Shown here: positions 34,108 through 43,310 of the stretch, in pieces
How the letters are laid out: every line of letters begins with the position of its first letter
Position numbering within the stretch: the first letter of the stretch is position 1
The notes under the pieces: model-generated
Databases searched by the model: none
Seen by the model: only the letters and a program-made list of their open reading frames with translations
Told to the model about the DNA's origin: nothing
Translations under genes and position numbers: made by a program
NCBI RefSeq assembly: GCF_020297485.1
Contig: NZ_JAIWZC010000002.1
Coordinates: 1-64,000 of the forward strand
Source of the DNA: Enterocloster clostridioformis
GTDB taxonomy: Bacteria > Bacillota > Clostridia > Lachnospirales > Lachnospiraceae
Direction: 5' to 3'
Length of the DNA stretch: 64,000 bases

Positions 34108-35253
34108 TTACTTTGTAATCAATGCCGTATCAATGTCTGTATGATAAAATTCTTTATAAAAATCAGCTGCTTCTTCTGCAAATGTATCAAAGGGATACTT
34201 ATCCTCATTGATAATACTGGAAAGCCACATGCATCCCAGGATACCGGAAGGAACCGGTGAATCCCATGCCTCGAAGTCTTCCGGCATTTCATACACCTGC
34301 GCGTTCTTGACTGCATTGATTTCAGCCAGCTGCCCATCCTTCATCACATCTTCTTTTGTAAAATCCGCTTCCGGGATGATTACAAGAATGTCAGGATTGT
34401 ACGCAATCAACTGTTCATACGATATATTGGCCCAGCCTTTATCGGTCAAATCACTGGCAGCATTTACACCGCCTGCCGTTTCAATCACACTGTTCTGGTA
34501 CATGGCCGGAGCAGCCGCTGTCAGTACGCTGCTGGTTCCTGCAATGTAGACCGATGGTTTTTCCGTCTTTTCCCCTGAAATTTTATCTAATTCCTCCAGC
34601 TTTGTATCATAATATGAAATCAGTTTCTCTGCCTGTTCTTTGGCCACAGCTGCCTGTCCAATCATGGAAATGGTTTCCAAAAGCAAATCCGTATCCTCCG
34701 GATTCACCACTAATACTGCAATCCCCATGCCGGATAAAGTCTCGGCCTGCTCAGACAAACGCTTTGGAAGTACTACCAGGTCCGGCTCAAGAGATATGCA
34801 CCCCTCTAAATTAAATTCCTTCGCAGTCCCCACATCCGGCAGATTCAAAAGTTCAGGCGCCGCCAATCCATAAATGGGCCTGGATGCTGCCTTTGACTCG
34901 ATACCAACCAGTTTATCCTCAATCCCCAATGCAATCATCATGGAGGTGGTGATATAATACCCGCTTACGATTTTGTCCGCCGGCTTATCTAATACCACTT
35001 CCCTTCCAACCGCATCCGTGATTTTTATTGCCCCTGATGTTCCGGCATCCGCAGCCGAAGAGGGCTCCTCTTTTACCGCTTCTACCTCCGCTGCTTCTGT
35101 CTGGGTTTGGGTATCCGGCACAGCTGCCTGTGATTCGGCCTTCTGTCCTTCTGTCTCTGACTGGACCTGGTTTTCTCCTGTCTGTGAAGAACAGCCGGTC
35201 ACGGAAGCCATGACAAGCGATGCGCTCAATAAAATTGCCAATATTTTTTTCAT
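34108..35253 (-). CDS. FecB/TroA-like ABC substrate-binding lipoprotein
   Basis: Surface-anchored binding protein of 381 residues. The signal peptide ends in a lipobox (MASVTGCSSQ) and a Glu/Gln/Ala-rich linker precedes the helical-backbone binding fold (ITDAVGREVVLDKPADKIV, LEPDLVVLP, YNPDILVIIPEADF). I chose the ATG at 35253 (MKKILAIL), with GGGGAG upstream. It is the first gene of the operon with the FecCD permease, ATPase and AOR-like enzyme. The ligand is a metal chelate by family. Confidence 0.92.
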   Translation of the reverse strand: MKKILAILLSASLVMASVTGCSSQTGENQVQSETEGQKAESQAAVPDTQTQTEAAEVEAVKEEPSSAADAGTSGAIKITDAVGREVVLDKPADKIVSGYYITTSMMIALGIEDKLVGIESKAASRPIYGLAAPELLNLPDVGTAKEFNLEGCISLEPDLVVLPKRLSEQAETLSGMGIAVLVVNPEDTDLLLETISMIGQAAVAKEQAEKLISYYDTKLEELDKISGEKTEKPSVYIAGTSSVLTAAAPAMYQNSVIETAGGVNAASDLTDKGWANISYEQLIAYNPDILVIIPEADFTKEDVMKDGQLAEINAVKNAQVYEMPEDFEAWDSPVPSGILGCMWLSSIINEDKYPFDTFAEEAADFYKEFYHTDIDTALITK

Positions 35254-35296
35254 CTTCTTCTCCCCTGTCTGTATCATATGTATATTTACCCTATAC

Positions 35297-35324
35297 ATTA
35301 TATCATTTGAGAAAATTACCACAA
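35297..35324 (-). promoter_or_regulatory. Promoter of the FecBCD-AOR operon
   Basis: On the minus strand TTGTGG, a 16-base spacer and TATAAT in an AT-rich gap, about 45 bp before the lipoprotein start. No clear Fur or metal box is visible. Confidence 0.55.
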
Positions 35325-35456
35325 ATAGCTTATATTTATACTCTTTTATCTGAAATTGTTTTTATCTATGCACATGACTGAAATAGCCGTGGTATTCCTC
35401 CCGCATATCCCCTTTATTTTTATTGGCATCGGGAACAATGCGAGGCAAATTTCATG

Positions 35457-35485
35457 TTGACACAGGCATTGTGTTATGAGATACT
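35457..35485 (+). promoter_or_regulatory. Promoter of the degV gene
   Basis: TTGACA, a 17-base spacer and GATACT, 40 bp before the degV start; a perfect -35. Confidence 0.65.
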
Positions 35486-35493
35486 TTTATATA

Positions 35494-35508
35494 TAGTATT
35501 TAATACTA
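35494..35508. promoter_or_regulatory. Palindrome tagtat-tta-atacta at the degV transcription start
   Basis: A 6-bp perfect inverted repeat with a 3-base centre, placed right after the -10, fits an operator for an unknown repressor. Confidence 0.35.
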
Positions 35509-35524
35509 CGTATGGAGGTGTTGT

Positions 35525-36367
35525 ATGAAAACTGTTATTCTAATTGACTCTGGCTGCGACGTATCCCATGAGATAGTCCAGAGATTTCACATGAAGGTGA
35601 TGCCCCTTCATATCATTTATCCGGAACGGGATTATATTGACGGCGTGGACATCCTTCCTGAGGCCATTTATCAGCGTTTTCCGGGCGAAATTCCCGCCAC
35701 TTCAACACCCAGTCCCCAGGATGTGAAAGATATGGTTGAAGAAATCAAGGCAGAGGGTTATACTCATGTGCTGGCATTCTGTATTTCCAGCGGCTTAAGC
35801 GGTACATATAATACGGTTGCCAGTGTTCTGGGAGATGAAAAGGACCTGACTTCCTTTGTGCTGGACACCAGAAACATATCCTTTGGGGCCGGTATCCTGG
35901 CTGTATGGGCCGGGATGCAGTTAGAAGAAGGGAAAAGCTTTGATGAACTGAAAGAAATGCTTCCCGGAAAAGTTAAGGATTCCAAGGTATTCTATTACAT
36001 GGATACGCTGACCTATCTGCGCAGGGGAGGCCGAATCGGTCTGGTCACCTCTGCGGCAGGCAGCATCCTAAACATTAAGCCCATCATCTCCTGCAATGAT
36101 GACGGGGTATATTACACTGCTGCGAAAATACGTGGCGCAAAGCGGGGACTCTCCAGACTGCTGGCGGAAGCCAGTTCCTTTGCCGGCGGCCGCCCCTGCC
36201 TGACCGCCCTGTTGAACGGCCAGGGACAGGAGGCGTCCGATGAACTGAGGCCCCGGCTGATTGCCCGCATCCCGGAAGGACGCCTGATTATGGAAAAAGC
36301 CATCACTGCTTCCCTGGCCGTACACACCGGCCCCGGTCTGGTGGGAATCGGCGTGCTCCGTCTGTAG
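35525..36367 (+). CDS. DegV family fatty-acid-binding protein
   Basis: Protein of 280 residues. The DegV signature is seen at the N-terminus (ILIDSGCDVSHEIV), with the lipid-pocket loops ATSTPSPQDV and ISSGLSGTYN and the second-domain segment TLTYLRRGGRIG. DegV/FakB proteins bind a fatty acid and present it to the FakA kinase for phosphorylation. GGAGGTG precedes the start by seven bases. It is a single gene with its own promoter and a palindrome at the transcription start. No fakA is nearby. Confidence 0.92.
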   Translation: MKTVILIDSGCDVSHEIVQRFHMKVMPLHIIYPERDYIDGVDILPEAIYQRFPGEIPATSTPSPQDVKDMVEEIKAEGYTHVLAFCISSGLSGTYNTVASVLGDEKDLTSFVLDTRNISFGAGILAVWAGMQLEEGKSFDELKEMLPGKVKDSKVFYYMDTLTYLRRGGRIGLVTSAAGSILNIKPIISCNDDGVYYTAAKIRGAKRGLSRLLAEASSFAGGRPCLTALLNGQGQEASDELRPRLIARIPEGRLIMEKAITASLAVHTGPGLVGIGVLRL

Positions 36368-36390
36368 CAGGTATGTACCTGCAGGCCGGC

Positions 36391-36418
36391 CCGGAAACAG
36401 TTGGCCGGAAACAGTTGG
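36391..36418. repeat. Tandem 14-bp duplication
   Basis: ccggaaacagttgg occurs twice head to tail between the convergent degV and aldo/keto reductase genes. It follows a small gcaggt/acctgc palindrome with no T run. Confidence 0.7.
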
Positions 36419-36429
36419 ACCTATAAAAG

Positions 36430-37545
36430 TTACAGTGCCTCCGCCGCCCTTGCCAGTTCTTCCCGAATGGCAATATGCTGGGGACAGACCTGTTCACACT
36501 TGCCGCATTTGATACATTCTGCGGCTTTCTTTTTTCCATGCCCTCCAACCAGCCAGTCCTCCTGATGAGCGGCAGCCGCCTTATCCCTATAAAGGGTCAG
36601 ATAATTCATGGCTGTAAATGAACCGGATATGCCAATGTTATTGGGACATACCTTGGCGCAGTAATTGCAGGTAGTGCATGGAATCAGGGGAATCCGGTTA
36701 ATCTCCCTGTGTGCAGCATCCAGTGTCCTCTGCTCCTCCGGGGTCAGGCCGTTAAAATCCTTCATGCTGGAAAGATTATCCTCCATCTGCTCCAGGCTGC
36801 TCATACCGGAGAGCACAGTAATAACGCCTTCCAGACCGGCCGCAAAACGGATGGCCCAGGACGCAGCCGACCTGTCCGGTTCTGCCTTCTTCAGAATGTT
36901 CAGGACAGACTCCGGCGGATTGGCCAGCATACCGCCTTTTACAGGCTCCATGATTACCACTGGTTTTCCGTGCTTTCTGGCCACCTCATAGCATCGTCCG
37001 GACTGCACGGCCGGGTAATCCCAGTCAGCATAATTGATTTGAAGCTGGACAAATTCCATTTCCGGATGCCTGGTCAACAGTTCATCCAGCTCCTCAGGCG
37101 TTGAGTGGAAGGAAAATCCCACATGCTTAATCAGACCCTGCGCCTTTTTCTCCTGAACAAATCCCCACATATCATAGTCATCGAAAAAATGGGTTCGGCT
37201 CTCTCCCAGGTTATGCAGCAGGTAAAAATCAAAATATCCGGCTCCTGTCTGCTTTAAGGAAGTGTCAAACTGTGCAGCTGCTTCCTCCCTGCTCCTGCAG
37301 TTAATCCATGCAGCGTTCTTGGTCGCCAGCTGGAACCGGCTGCGGGGATACCGTTCTACCAATGCCTGGCGGATGGCATCCTCGCTGCCTGCATAGGCCC
37401 ATGCCGTATCAAAATAGGTAAAGCCTGCCTCCAGAAACAAATCTGTCATTTGTTTCGTCTGTTCTATGTCAATTACGCCGTCTTTTTGCGGCAGCCTCAT
37501 CAGGCCAAAACCCAGCTTCTTTATTTCCTCACCTAAATATGCCAT
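36430..37545 (-). CDS. Aldo/keto reductase with C-terminal 4Fe-4S ferredoxin domain
   Basis: Oxidoreductase of 371 residues. The N-terminal AKR barrel has LGFGLMRLP, the catalytic-tyrosine region FDTAWAYAGSEDAIR, and KHVGFSFHS. The C-terminus adds two cysteine groups (CTTCNYCAKVCP and CIKCGKCEQVCP) as in ferredoxin-linked AKRs of anaerobes. I chose the ATG at 37545 with AGGAGG ten bases upstream. It follows the flavodoxin fragment, which shares the same direction and would have been its redox partner gene before it was cut. Confidence 0.9.
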   Translation of the reverse strand: MAYLGEEIKKLGFGLMRLPQKDGVIDIEQTKQMTDLFLEAGFTYFDTAWAYAGSEDAIRQALVERYPRSRFQLATKNAAWINCRSREEAAAQFDTSLKQTGAGYFDFYLLHNLGESRTHFFDDYDMWGFVQEKKAQGLIKHVGFSFHSTPEELDELLTRHPEMEFVQLQINYADWDYPAVQSGRCYEVARKHGKPVVIMEPVKGGMLANPPESVLNILKKAEPDRSAASWAIRFAAGLEGVITVLSGMSSLEQMEDNLSSMKDFNGLTPEEQRTLDAAHREINRIPLIPCTTCNYCAKVCPNNIGISGSFTAMNYLTLYRDKAAAAHQEDWLVGGHGKKKAAECIKCGKCEQVCPQHIAIREELARAAEAL

Positions 37546-37559
37546 CTTTGTGCTTCCTC

Positions 37560-37799
37560 CTATAATCCAAGGCCGTCCACCCATGACTTAAGATCAGCGG
37601 CCTTCACACTGCCGAACCGTCTGCCCTGTTTCCAGCGGGTATCCCGGGAACAGCAGTCTTTTAATACCCGGTCCGTGTCACCCATGCCGCTGCCGCCGGA
37701 AGTCGCAAAGGGAATCACTGTCTTGCCTGAGAAGTCATAGCTTTCCAGGAATGTGTTAATGATGGTGGGAGCTACGTACCACCAGATGGGGTATGAAAA
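37560..37799 (-). pseudogene. Flavodoxin, C-terminal fragment cut by the mobile island
   Basis: 79 codons of a flavodoxin (PIWWYVAPTIINTFLESY, FSGKTVIPFATSGGSGMG) ending at a normal stop 15 bp before the aldo/keto reductase. Its N-terminal half with the FMN phosphate loop is missing. The sequence to the right of about 37799 is unrelated AT-rich DNA. This breakpoint marks the left edge of the mobile island. Confidence 0.85.
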
Positions 37800-37946
37800 C
37801 TTGTATCAAAGTAAATTTCCCTTTATTTATCAGTATTTTAACACCGTACACACTTCCTTCTATTCTGTGTGAAAAAGGCATAATTCTTTCCCTAAGTCCC
37901 ATTCTTCTCTTCTTACATGATATCCCTTGATTATTTTGAAGCTTCC

Positions 37947-40010
37947 TTATTGCAGCTTATTCAACGCTCTAACCAATTTCCGGTTCTCCCTCTTCAGATT
38001 TTCGTTTTCATCCAACAACCTTTCCATTTCCCTTTGATATAACTCTACCTGTTTCTCCAGGCTTTTATCTCGCACCTCTCTCTTGATCCGGGCAAGTGTT
38101 CCTTGATCCTGTTTTTCTTTCTCTTCATTTAATATGTTTCTCACTTGCTCATTCTTATAAAAGAATCCTTTCGACAATCCTGTATTTCTGGAAAGATTGG
38201 ATACTGATAATGGATTTCCCTCTGACACAGTCCTGTGAATCTCAGCAATAGCAAGTTGTATCTTTTTCTCACTTTCCTGCTGGTTCGCTTCTTTCATTTT
38301 ATTGTACTTTGCCATCAACAGCTTCCCTCCCAGACCATTTTCTTCCTGCTGAAAGAACTCGGCCGACTTGCTAGCCACTTCCTCGTCAACCCATCCAATA
38401 TATTTCTTTACTGTTTCATCCGTAGAATAGCCCATGTACTCCCTAATTGCCTGAATCGAAGTGCCATTTCGATAAAATGCTTTACATAATTCTTTTTGAT
38501 ATCCATTTCCTTTAAAGACATATTCACCCTCCAATATGCCAGCTCTCATACATTGTTTCGTAATTACCTCTTCAAAACTCCTTGCTGTGTATTTCTTATC
38601 CCTGTTTAGAAAAAGCAGTCCCTCTATGTCTATATGATTCTTTTCTGAATACTTCAAAACAAGCAAGTGTAAGATATCCGGTATAGGAACACTTCTGTTT
38701 GTCCCCGGCACCCTCATCCAGCTATCTTCATTCTCATAATAAAAATCTGTATTTTTCAGCAAGAACAGCTTTCCTTTATCAATGCCTGTATACAATAGAA
38801 TCAGACTCATGATACGCAGCTGTTCAGGGAATTCTGAAAGATGGAGCATAAGTAAATCCAGTTTCTGATCCAAATCCCTGATCTCATGATCTTTAGGATA
38901 ACTTTTCTTTTTATAAAAGAAAACAGGCACCTTGAAATAATCTATATGCTCCGTCACCTGTAGATATTGGAGAAATGTTATGACTTCCCGTATCTTATTA
39001 TTGTAGCTTTGAGGACTGATCCTCTGTGTGCTCAGTTTTTCGAAATATTCTTTTACTGAATTAACATTTATCCTTGTTATTGCTTTTTCCTGCTCCTCTA
39101 AATATTTAAGAAATTCTTTTATATAGGTTTGTTTTATGCGTATTGTACCCAGATTCAGATTCGTAACCGTAAAAAGATATTTCAAATACTCCTGAAGCAT
39201 CTTTCGATTATCTTCCAGTTGAATATCTAAAAAGGAGAAGCTTTCTATTGTGCTGCTAAGACTGTATCTTTCAGGAGCGATATTTAATTTCTCCACATAC
39301 CAGACATTAGCTTCCCAATCAATCTCTTTCGCTTCCAGAAATAATCTTTTTCTACAAAATGCAATAAAATTTGTAGCGTTTACATTATATCCTCCCATCT
39401 GTTTTCTTAACAATGAAGCAAATTCCTCTTCTTGAGTTGTCTCCATTTTTAGAATATCCTGAAGTCCCGAACTCTCTGCATAACAAAGCAGATACTTTAA
39501 AAGGAGCAAGTACCTGTTTCGCCTCCCTTCTTTGTCTTTAACCGTTTTTACAACATAGTTTAGCATCTGTTCTATTTGCAATTTTATATTTTTATTTAAT
39601 TTTTTTCCAAAATCCCAGTATAAGATTTCCGAATCTACTTCTTTTTTGAAATGACTGAGATATGGTTCCTGTAAAATAATCTGGCAAATAGATTATCTGA
39701 TTCAGTGGTTTCTTTTTCTTCATACTTTTTACTGGATCAAAATTTATTTCTTTACTTTTCCCTCTAAGTACCCCATCTTCGAAACAATCAATAAATGTAT
39801 TACACAAAGACCTTTTCTTATTGCTGATGGCTTTTCTGCTAATGTGCCAATTAATTCATTTAGCACTTTAGGCTGTATCAAAAATATCACGTCTTTTAAC
39901 ATTAATACTTTCCCTATTCCCACAATCTTAAATCTTCTTCCGTATAATCTTCTTCTCCATTCAGAATCCCCTCTCTGGCCTCTTGATGTTGTTGCTAAGC
40001 TAATTTGTCA
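37947..40010 (-). pseudogene. Tn554-like tyrosine recombinase with C-terminal TnpC-like (DUF6262) domain, frameshifted
   Basis: The main frame (37947-39581) encodes 544 residues: a phage-integrase-like region (LLYTGIDKGKLFLL, AIREYMGYSTDETVKKYIGW with the likely nucleophile Tyr), then a TnpC/DUF6262-like tail (IHRTVSEGNPLSVSNLSRNTGLSKGFFY, seen in part, then a coiled coil). The N-terminus continues upstream as CFEDGVLRGKSKEINF and LPDYFTGTISQSF, but an extra A in the A6 run at 39642-39647 shifts the frame. A second shift occurs near 39850. The HxxR box and first catalytic Arg are not recognisable. Tn554 TnpB and TnpC are normally separate proteins. Probably dead. Confidence 0.7.
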
Positions 40011-40135
40011 TCCATACTGCTCTGCTTGAATGTCAGAGACTTGCTCTGTATAATGTCAATGAACATTCTACAGAAAGAGAAAGTCCCAGAAGACCCTCCC
40101 GCTAAGTTGTGTCCTCTGAGACTCATGATAAAACC

Positions 40136-40666
40136 ATGATTATTGTATCAGAGTACACGGAATCTGACAAGGGGGATGGCGTAATTACTATCCATTGTAA
40201 CGAAAATTGTATATGCCCCATATGCCGGTCCCCTGTCAGCCACCGTGACTGGAAACCACGAATCATGAAGCTGGATGGCGGACAGGTGGTGTGGCTGATG
40301 ATTGAGCGGAGACGGTGTGACAATGAGGGCTGCCGGAGGCTTCACAGTCTTCTCCCTGATAAGCTCGTCCCTTATAAGCATTATGGCTCCGACCTTATCG
40401 CTGCCGTGCTGGATGGTGATATCATGCCGGAGGATACCATGAACGAGGATTATCCTTGTGATGAAACCATACGGCGGTGGCACCACTGGCTTATGGCAAA
40501 CTTCTCCCGGACAGAAGGTTACTGTCGGCAGGCTATGAGCCTCTTAAGGAATCCCGGACTGGCCGGCGCGGCCATTTTGGAAACAATTAGGAAATCCTGT
40601 GACAGGTGGCTTCCCGCTGTCCTGCGCATGGTCTATAACTCAGGCGGTTTCCTGGTATCCGTCTGA
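40136..40666 (+). CDS. DUF6431 zinc-ribbon protein of a TniAB-type transposon
   Basis: Protein of about 176 residues. It has a treble-clef or zinc-ribbon region (CICPICRSPV and RRRCDNEGCRRLHSLLP) followed by a helical part with an HTH-like segment (CDETIRRWHHWL). DUF6431 proteins are found next to DDE transposases of this type, so it is probably a DNA-binding or target-selection subunit. The start could also be a GTG at 40109; neither has a clear ribosome binding site. The transposase gene follows within 80 bp on the same strand. Confidence 0.7.
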   Translation: MIIVSEYTESDKGDGVITIHCNENCICPICRSPVSHRDWKPRIMKLDGGQVVWLMIERRRCDNEGCRRLHSLLPDKLVPYKHYGSDLIAAVLDGDIMPEDTMNEDYPCDETIRRWHHWLMANFSRTEGYCRQAMSLLRNPGLAGAAILETIRKSCDRWLPAVLRMVYNSGGFLVSV

Positions 40667-40744
40667 GGACATCTTATATGCACCCACTTTGTTTTGGCTG
40701 TCAGCGCTTTCTGCGGTATGCTGTCCAAAAAGGAGGTGCATACC

Positions 40745-42160
40745 ATGCAGACAATCAAAAAAGATTTAAACGGGAGGGATAACGAGGCGCTCTCACGCTA
40801 CACCTTGATCGCGCCACTGCTTGATGAGAGCCTGGATCCCGCCAAACGCAGCCAGCTGCGGGAAGAAGCAGCCTCAAAGTCAGGCTTATCCGAGCGTACC
40901 ATCTTCCGGTACCTTGCCGCCTATGAAGAAAAAGGCTTCGAGGGTCTCAAACCCGTCGTGCCGGCTCAGGCGGTTGTCTCCGGGAGGCTGCCGGATAATT
41001 ACCGGAAGATTGTGGAGCAGGCAATCCAACTGAGGAAGGAAGTACCCAGGCGGAGCGTGGAGCAGATCATCTTCATCCTGGAGCAGGAGGGCTGGGCGGA
41101 GCCGGGCGTACTCAAGCGCCCTACCCTGCAGCGTCACCTTTATAAAGCCGGTTTCGGCACGAGACAGATGCAGACATACGCAAGCGCACGCGAAAGCTCG
41201 TCCAAACGTTTCTGCAAGCCCAACAGGATGATGATGCTGCAGGCTGATATCAAGTATGGGTGTAAGCTCCCCATAGGGAAAAACGGGGCGATGGTGCAGA
41301 CATATCTGTCCTCCGCCATCGATGACCACTCCAGATACCTGGTCCATTCCCGGTTTTATGACAACCAGGAGGAAAGCATCGTGGAGGATACCTTCCGGAA
41401 CGTCCTCTTGAAGGCCGGGGCTTGTGATGCCGTATACTTTGACAACGGTTCGCAGTATGTGGCAAAACAGCTGAAATTCTCCCTTGCCAGACTTGGGATT
41501 ACGGTTCGGCACGCAAAAGTCCGCAGCGGAAAATCAAAGGGGAAAATAGAAAAATTCCATCAGGTGGTCGATGCTTTTCTCAGGGAGGCCCGGATCCATA
41601 AGGTCAAAACACTGGAAGAGCTTAACCGGCACTGGAAAAACTACCTGGAGGAATACTACCATAAGCAGCCGCACGAGGGCATCCGGGAGTATTATGAGAG
41701 CCTTGGCATGCCCGTCCCACCAGAAGGGATCACCCCTCTCCAGGAGTGGAACCGGGACTGCCGGCCTTTAAAGTTCCTGGATACATCCGTAGTGGCGGAA
41801 GCGTTCCTCCATCATGAAGAACGCCTTGTTGACAAGGGCGGCTGTATCAGCTTTCAGGGCCGCAAATATGAGACAAAACCGTCCCTTATCGGTTTCCGGG
41901 TGGAGATTTCCTATGACCCTGCTTCGCCGGAAACCATCACGATCCGCCATAAAGGGATTGAACCGTTTACCGCAAAGCCGCTCGAAATGAGGCCGTTTTG
42001 TGATAAAAAAGACCCCCTGCCGATTTCCATGCAGGAAACGGAGCCGGATAATTCCCGTATGCTGGAGGCGCTGGAAAAGAAGAGCGCAGCATCCAAAAAG
42101 CACATGGCAGATGCCATCTCTTTCGGACAGTACAGGAAGGATGGTGGCAGCAATGTATAA
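40745..42160 (+). CDS. DDE transposase, Mu/TniA-like (rve core)
   Basis: Transposase of 471 residues. An N-terminal helix-turn-helix (KSGLSERTIFRYLAAYEEKGFEGL) and a second DNA-binding segment precede the integrase core. The catalytic triad is visible as LQADIKYG (Asp), VYFDNGSQYV (Asp) and KGKIEKFHQ (Glu), followed by a Mu-type C-terminal beta domain. AAGGAGGTG lies eight bases before the ATG. It overlaps the ATPase gene by 8 nt. It probably catalyses transposition with the TniB-like ATPase. Confidence 0.9.
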   Translation: MQTIKKDLNGRDNEALSRYTLIAPLLDESLDPAKRSQLREEAASKSGLSERTIFRYLAAYEEKGFEGLKPVVPAQAVVSGRLPDNYRKIVEQAIQLRKEVPRRSVEQIIFILEQEGWAEPGVLKRPTLQRHLYKAGFGTRQMQTYASARESSSKRFCKPNRMMMLQADIKYGCKLPIGKNGAMVQTYLSSAIDDHSRYLVHSRFYDNQEESIVEDTFRNVLLKAGACDAVYFDNGSQYVAKQLKFSLARLGITVRHAKVRSGKSKGKIEKFHQVVDAFLREARIHKVKTLEELNRHWKNYLEEYYHKQPHEGIREYYESLGMPVPPEGITPLQEWNRDCRPLKFLDTSVVAEAFLHHEERLVDKGGCISFQGRKYETKPSLIGFRVEISYDPASPETITIRHKGIEPFTAKPLEMRPFCDKKDPLPISMQETEPDNSRMLEALEKKSAASKKHMADAISFGQYRKDGGSNV

Positions 42161-42965
42161 AGCTTTTTACGAAATGCAGCGTCTCCCTTTCGTGCGCGAT
42201 ATCCCGTCGGGGATGCTGTATGAGTCACCGGCGATGGCGGACACCCTTGGGCGCCTGTCTTATGTGGCAGACCGCCAGCTGTTCGCCGTGGTGACGGCGG
42301 ATGCCGGGTGCGGCAAGTCAACGCTGGTGCGCCGTTTTGTGGAGACGCTCCCCAAAGAGGAATATATCTTCCTCTACCTGTCGGACTCCAAACTGACCCC
42401 AAGATGGTTCTACAAAGGCATGCTCGACCAGCTGGGCGTGGAATCAAAGTTCTACCGCGGCGATGCCAAGAGGCAGCTTCAGAAGGAGGTGGAGATCATC
42501 CGCGGCGTGCAGGGCAGGAAAGTCGTCTGCATCCTGGATGAAGCACACCTTCTGGAAAAAGAGACCATTGAGGAATTCCGCTTCCTGCTGAATTATAAAT
42601 TCGATTCTATGAGCCCTATGGCACTCGTGCTCGTCGGGCAGACGGAGCTGTGGGATAAACTCCGGCTCCAGCGGTATGCGGCCGTCAGGCAGCGGATTGA
42701 TTTAAGCTGCATCCTGCCCCATCTTGACCGTGCGCAGACGGAAAGATATATCCGTTCCCACCTTGCGTATGCCGGAGGCAGGCAGGATATCTTTACCGAT
42801 AAGGCCATGGACGAGATCTTCCGCGAGTCCACGGGGATCCCAAGGCGCATCAACCGGATCTGTAACGGCTGTCTGATGTACGCCAGCCAGCAGGGAAAGC
42901 GTCTCACGGACGAACATCAGGTAAGGTTTGTCCTCGAACATGAGATGCTGGGAGGTGAGGCCTGA
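42153..42965 (+). CDS. TniB/ExeA-like AAA ATPase of the transposon
   Basis: AAA+ ATPase of 270 residues. It starts with the family segment YKAFYEMQRLPFVRDIP, then Walker A (ADAGCGKSTLV), Walker B (VVCILDEAHLL), sensor region (ALVLVGQTELWD) and an arginine-rich C-terminal lid (GIPRRINRIC). TniB/MuB-like ATPases choose the target and activate the transposase. Overlaps on both sides (8 nt and 1 nt) show a strict operon. Confidence 0.9.
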   Translation: MYKAFYEMQRLPFVRDIPSGMLYESPAMADTLGRLSYVADRQLFAVVTADAGCGKSTLVRRFVETLPKEEYIFLYLSDSKLTPRWFYKGMLDQLGVESKFYRGDAKRQLQKEVEIIRGVQGRKVVCILDEAHLLEKETIEEFRFLLNYKFDSMSPMALVLVGQTELWDKLRLQRYAAVRQRIDLSCILPHLDRAQTERYIRSHLAYAGGRQDIFTDKAMDEIFRESTGIPRRINRICNGCLMYASQQGKRLTDEHQVRFVLEHEMLGGEA

Positions 42966-43246
42966 TGGTTCAGAACAAAGAACATCGCCCGGCAGAGACC
43001 TTTGCTGACCGCATGCGCCAGTCCGGCGTATTGGATCTGCTGGAGGAATACATGGACATCCGGGACGAACTGGAGGAAGCCCTCAATTCCATAGAACTGC
43101 TCCATGGGGATATCAGGATCGCCATGGATGACATCAGCGGACAGCTTGAAGATCTTCAGGAGCATATGGATAACGTCAGCAGTAAACTGCGCAGGTTCAA
43201 ATCGCCGCATGCAAAGCAGTATGAAGTTGTCAAAGATCAAGGGTAA
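42965..43246 (+). CDS. Small coiled-coil protein of the transposon, possibly truncated
   Basis: 93-residue protein, start overlapping the ATPase stop (TGATG). It is acidic and helical with a long heptad region (EYMDIRDELEEALNSIELL, then ISGQLEDLQEHMD). No family is recognised. Its last codons run into the IS66 left end and the stop TAA is formed by the IS66 end itself, so the natural C-terminus may have been longer. A transposition accessory role is inferred from position only. Confidence 0.65.
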   Translation: MVQNKEHRPAETFADRMRQSGVLDLLEEYMDIRDELEEALNSIELLHGDIRIAMDDISGQLEDLQEHMDNVSSKLRRFKSPHAKQYEVVKDQG

Positions 43247-43278
43247 GTAATAATCCGTATCTTGACAAAATAAGAAAT

Positions 43279-43298
43279 CCCCCAGCACTTACCGGGGG
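43279..43298 (-). terminator. Terminator after IS66 tnpC
   Basis: ccccc / ggggg stem with a ten-base loop, followed on the minus strand by ATTTCTTATTTTG, just downstream of the tnpC stop. Confidence 0.65.
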
Positions 43299-43310
43299 AA
43301 GATCTGTTTT

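Noticed and set aside
40020..40070. TGTCA motifs as proven transposon left end
   Set aside because: The matching right-end motif exists but no target duplication fits, so the ends are only mentioned as a hint.
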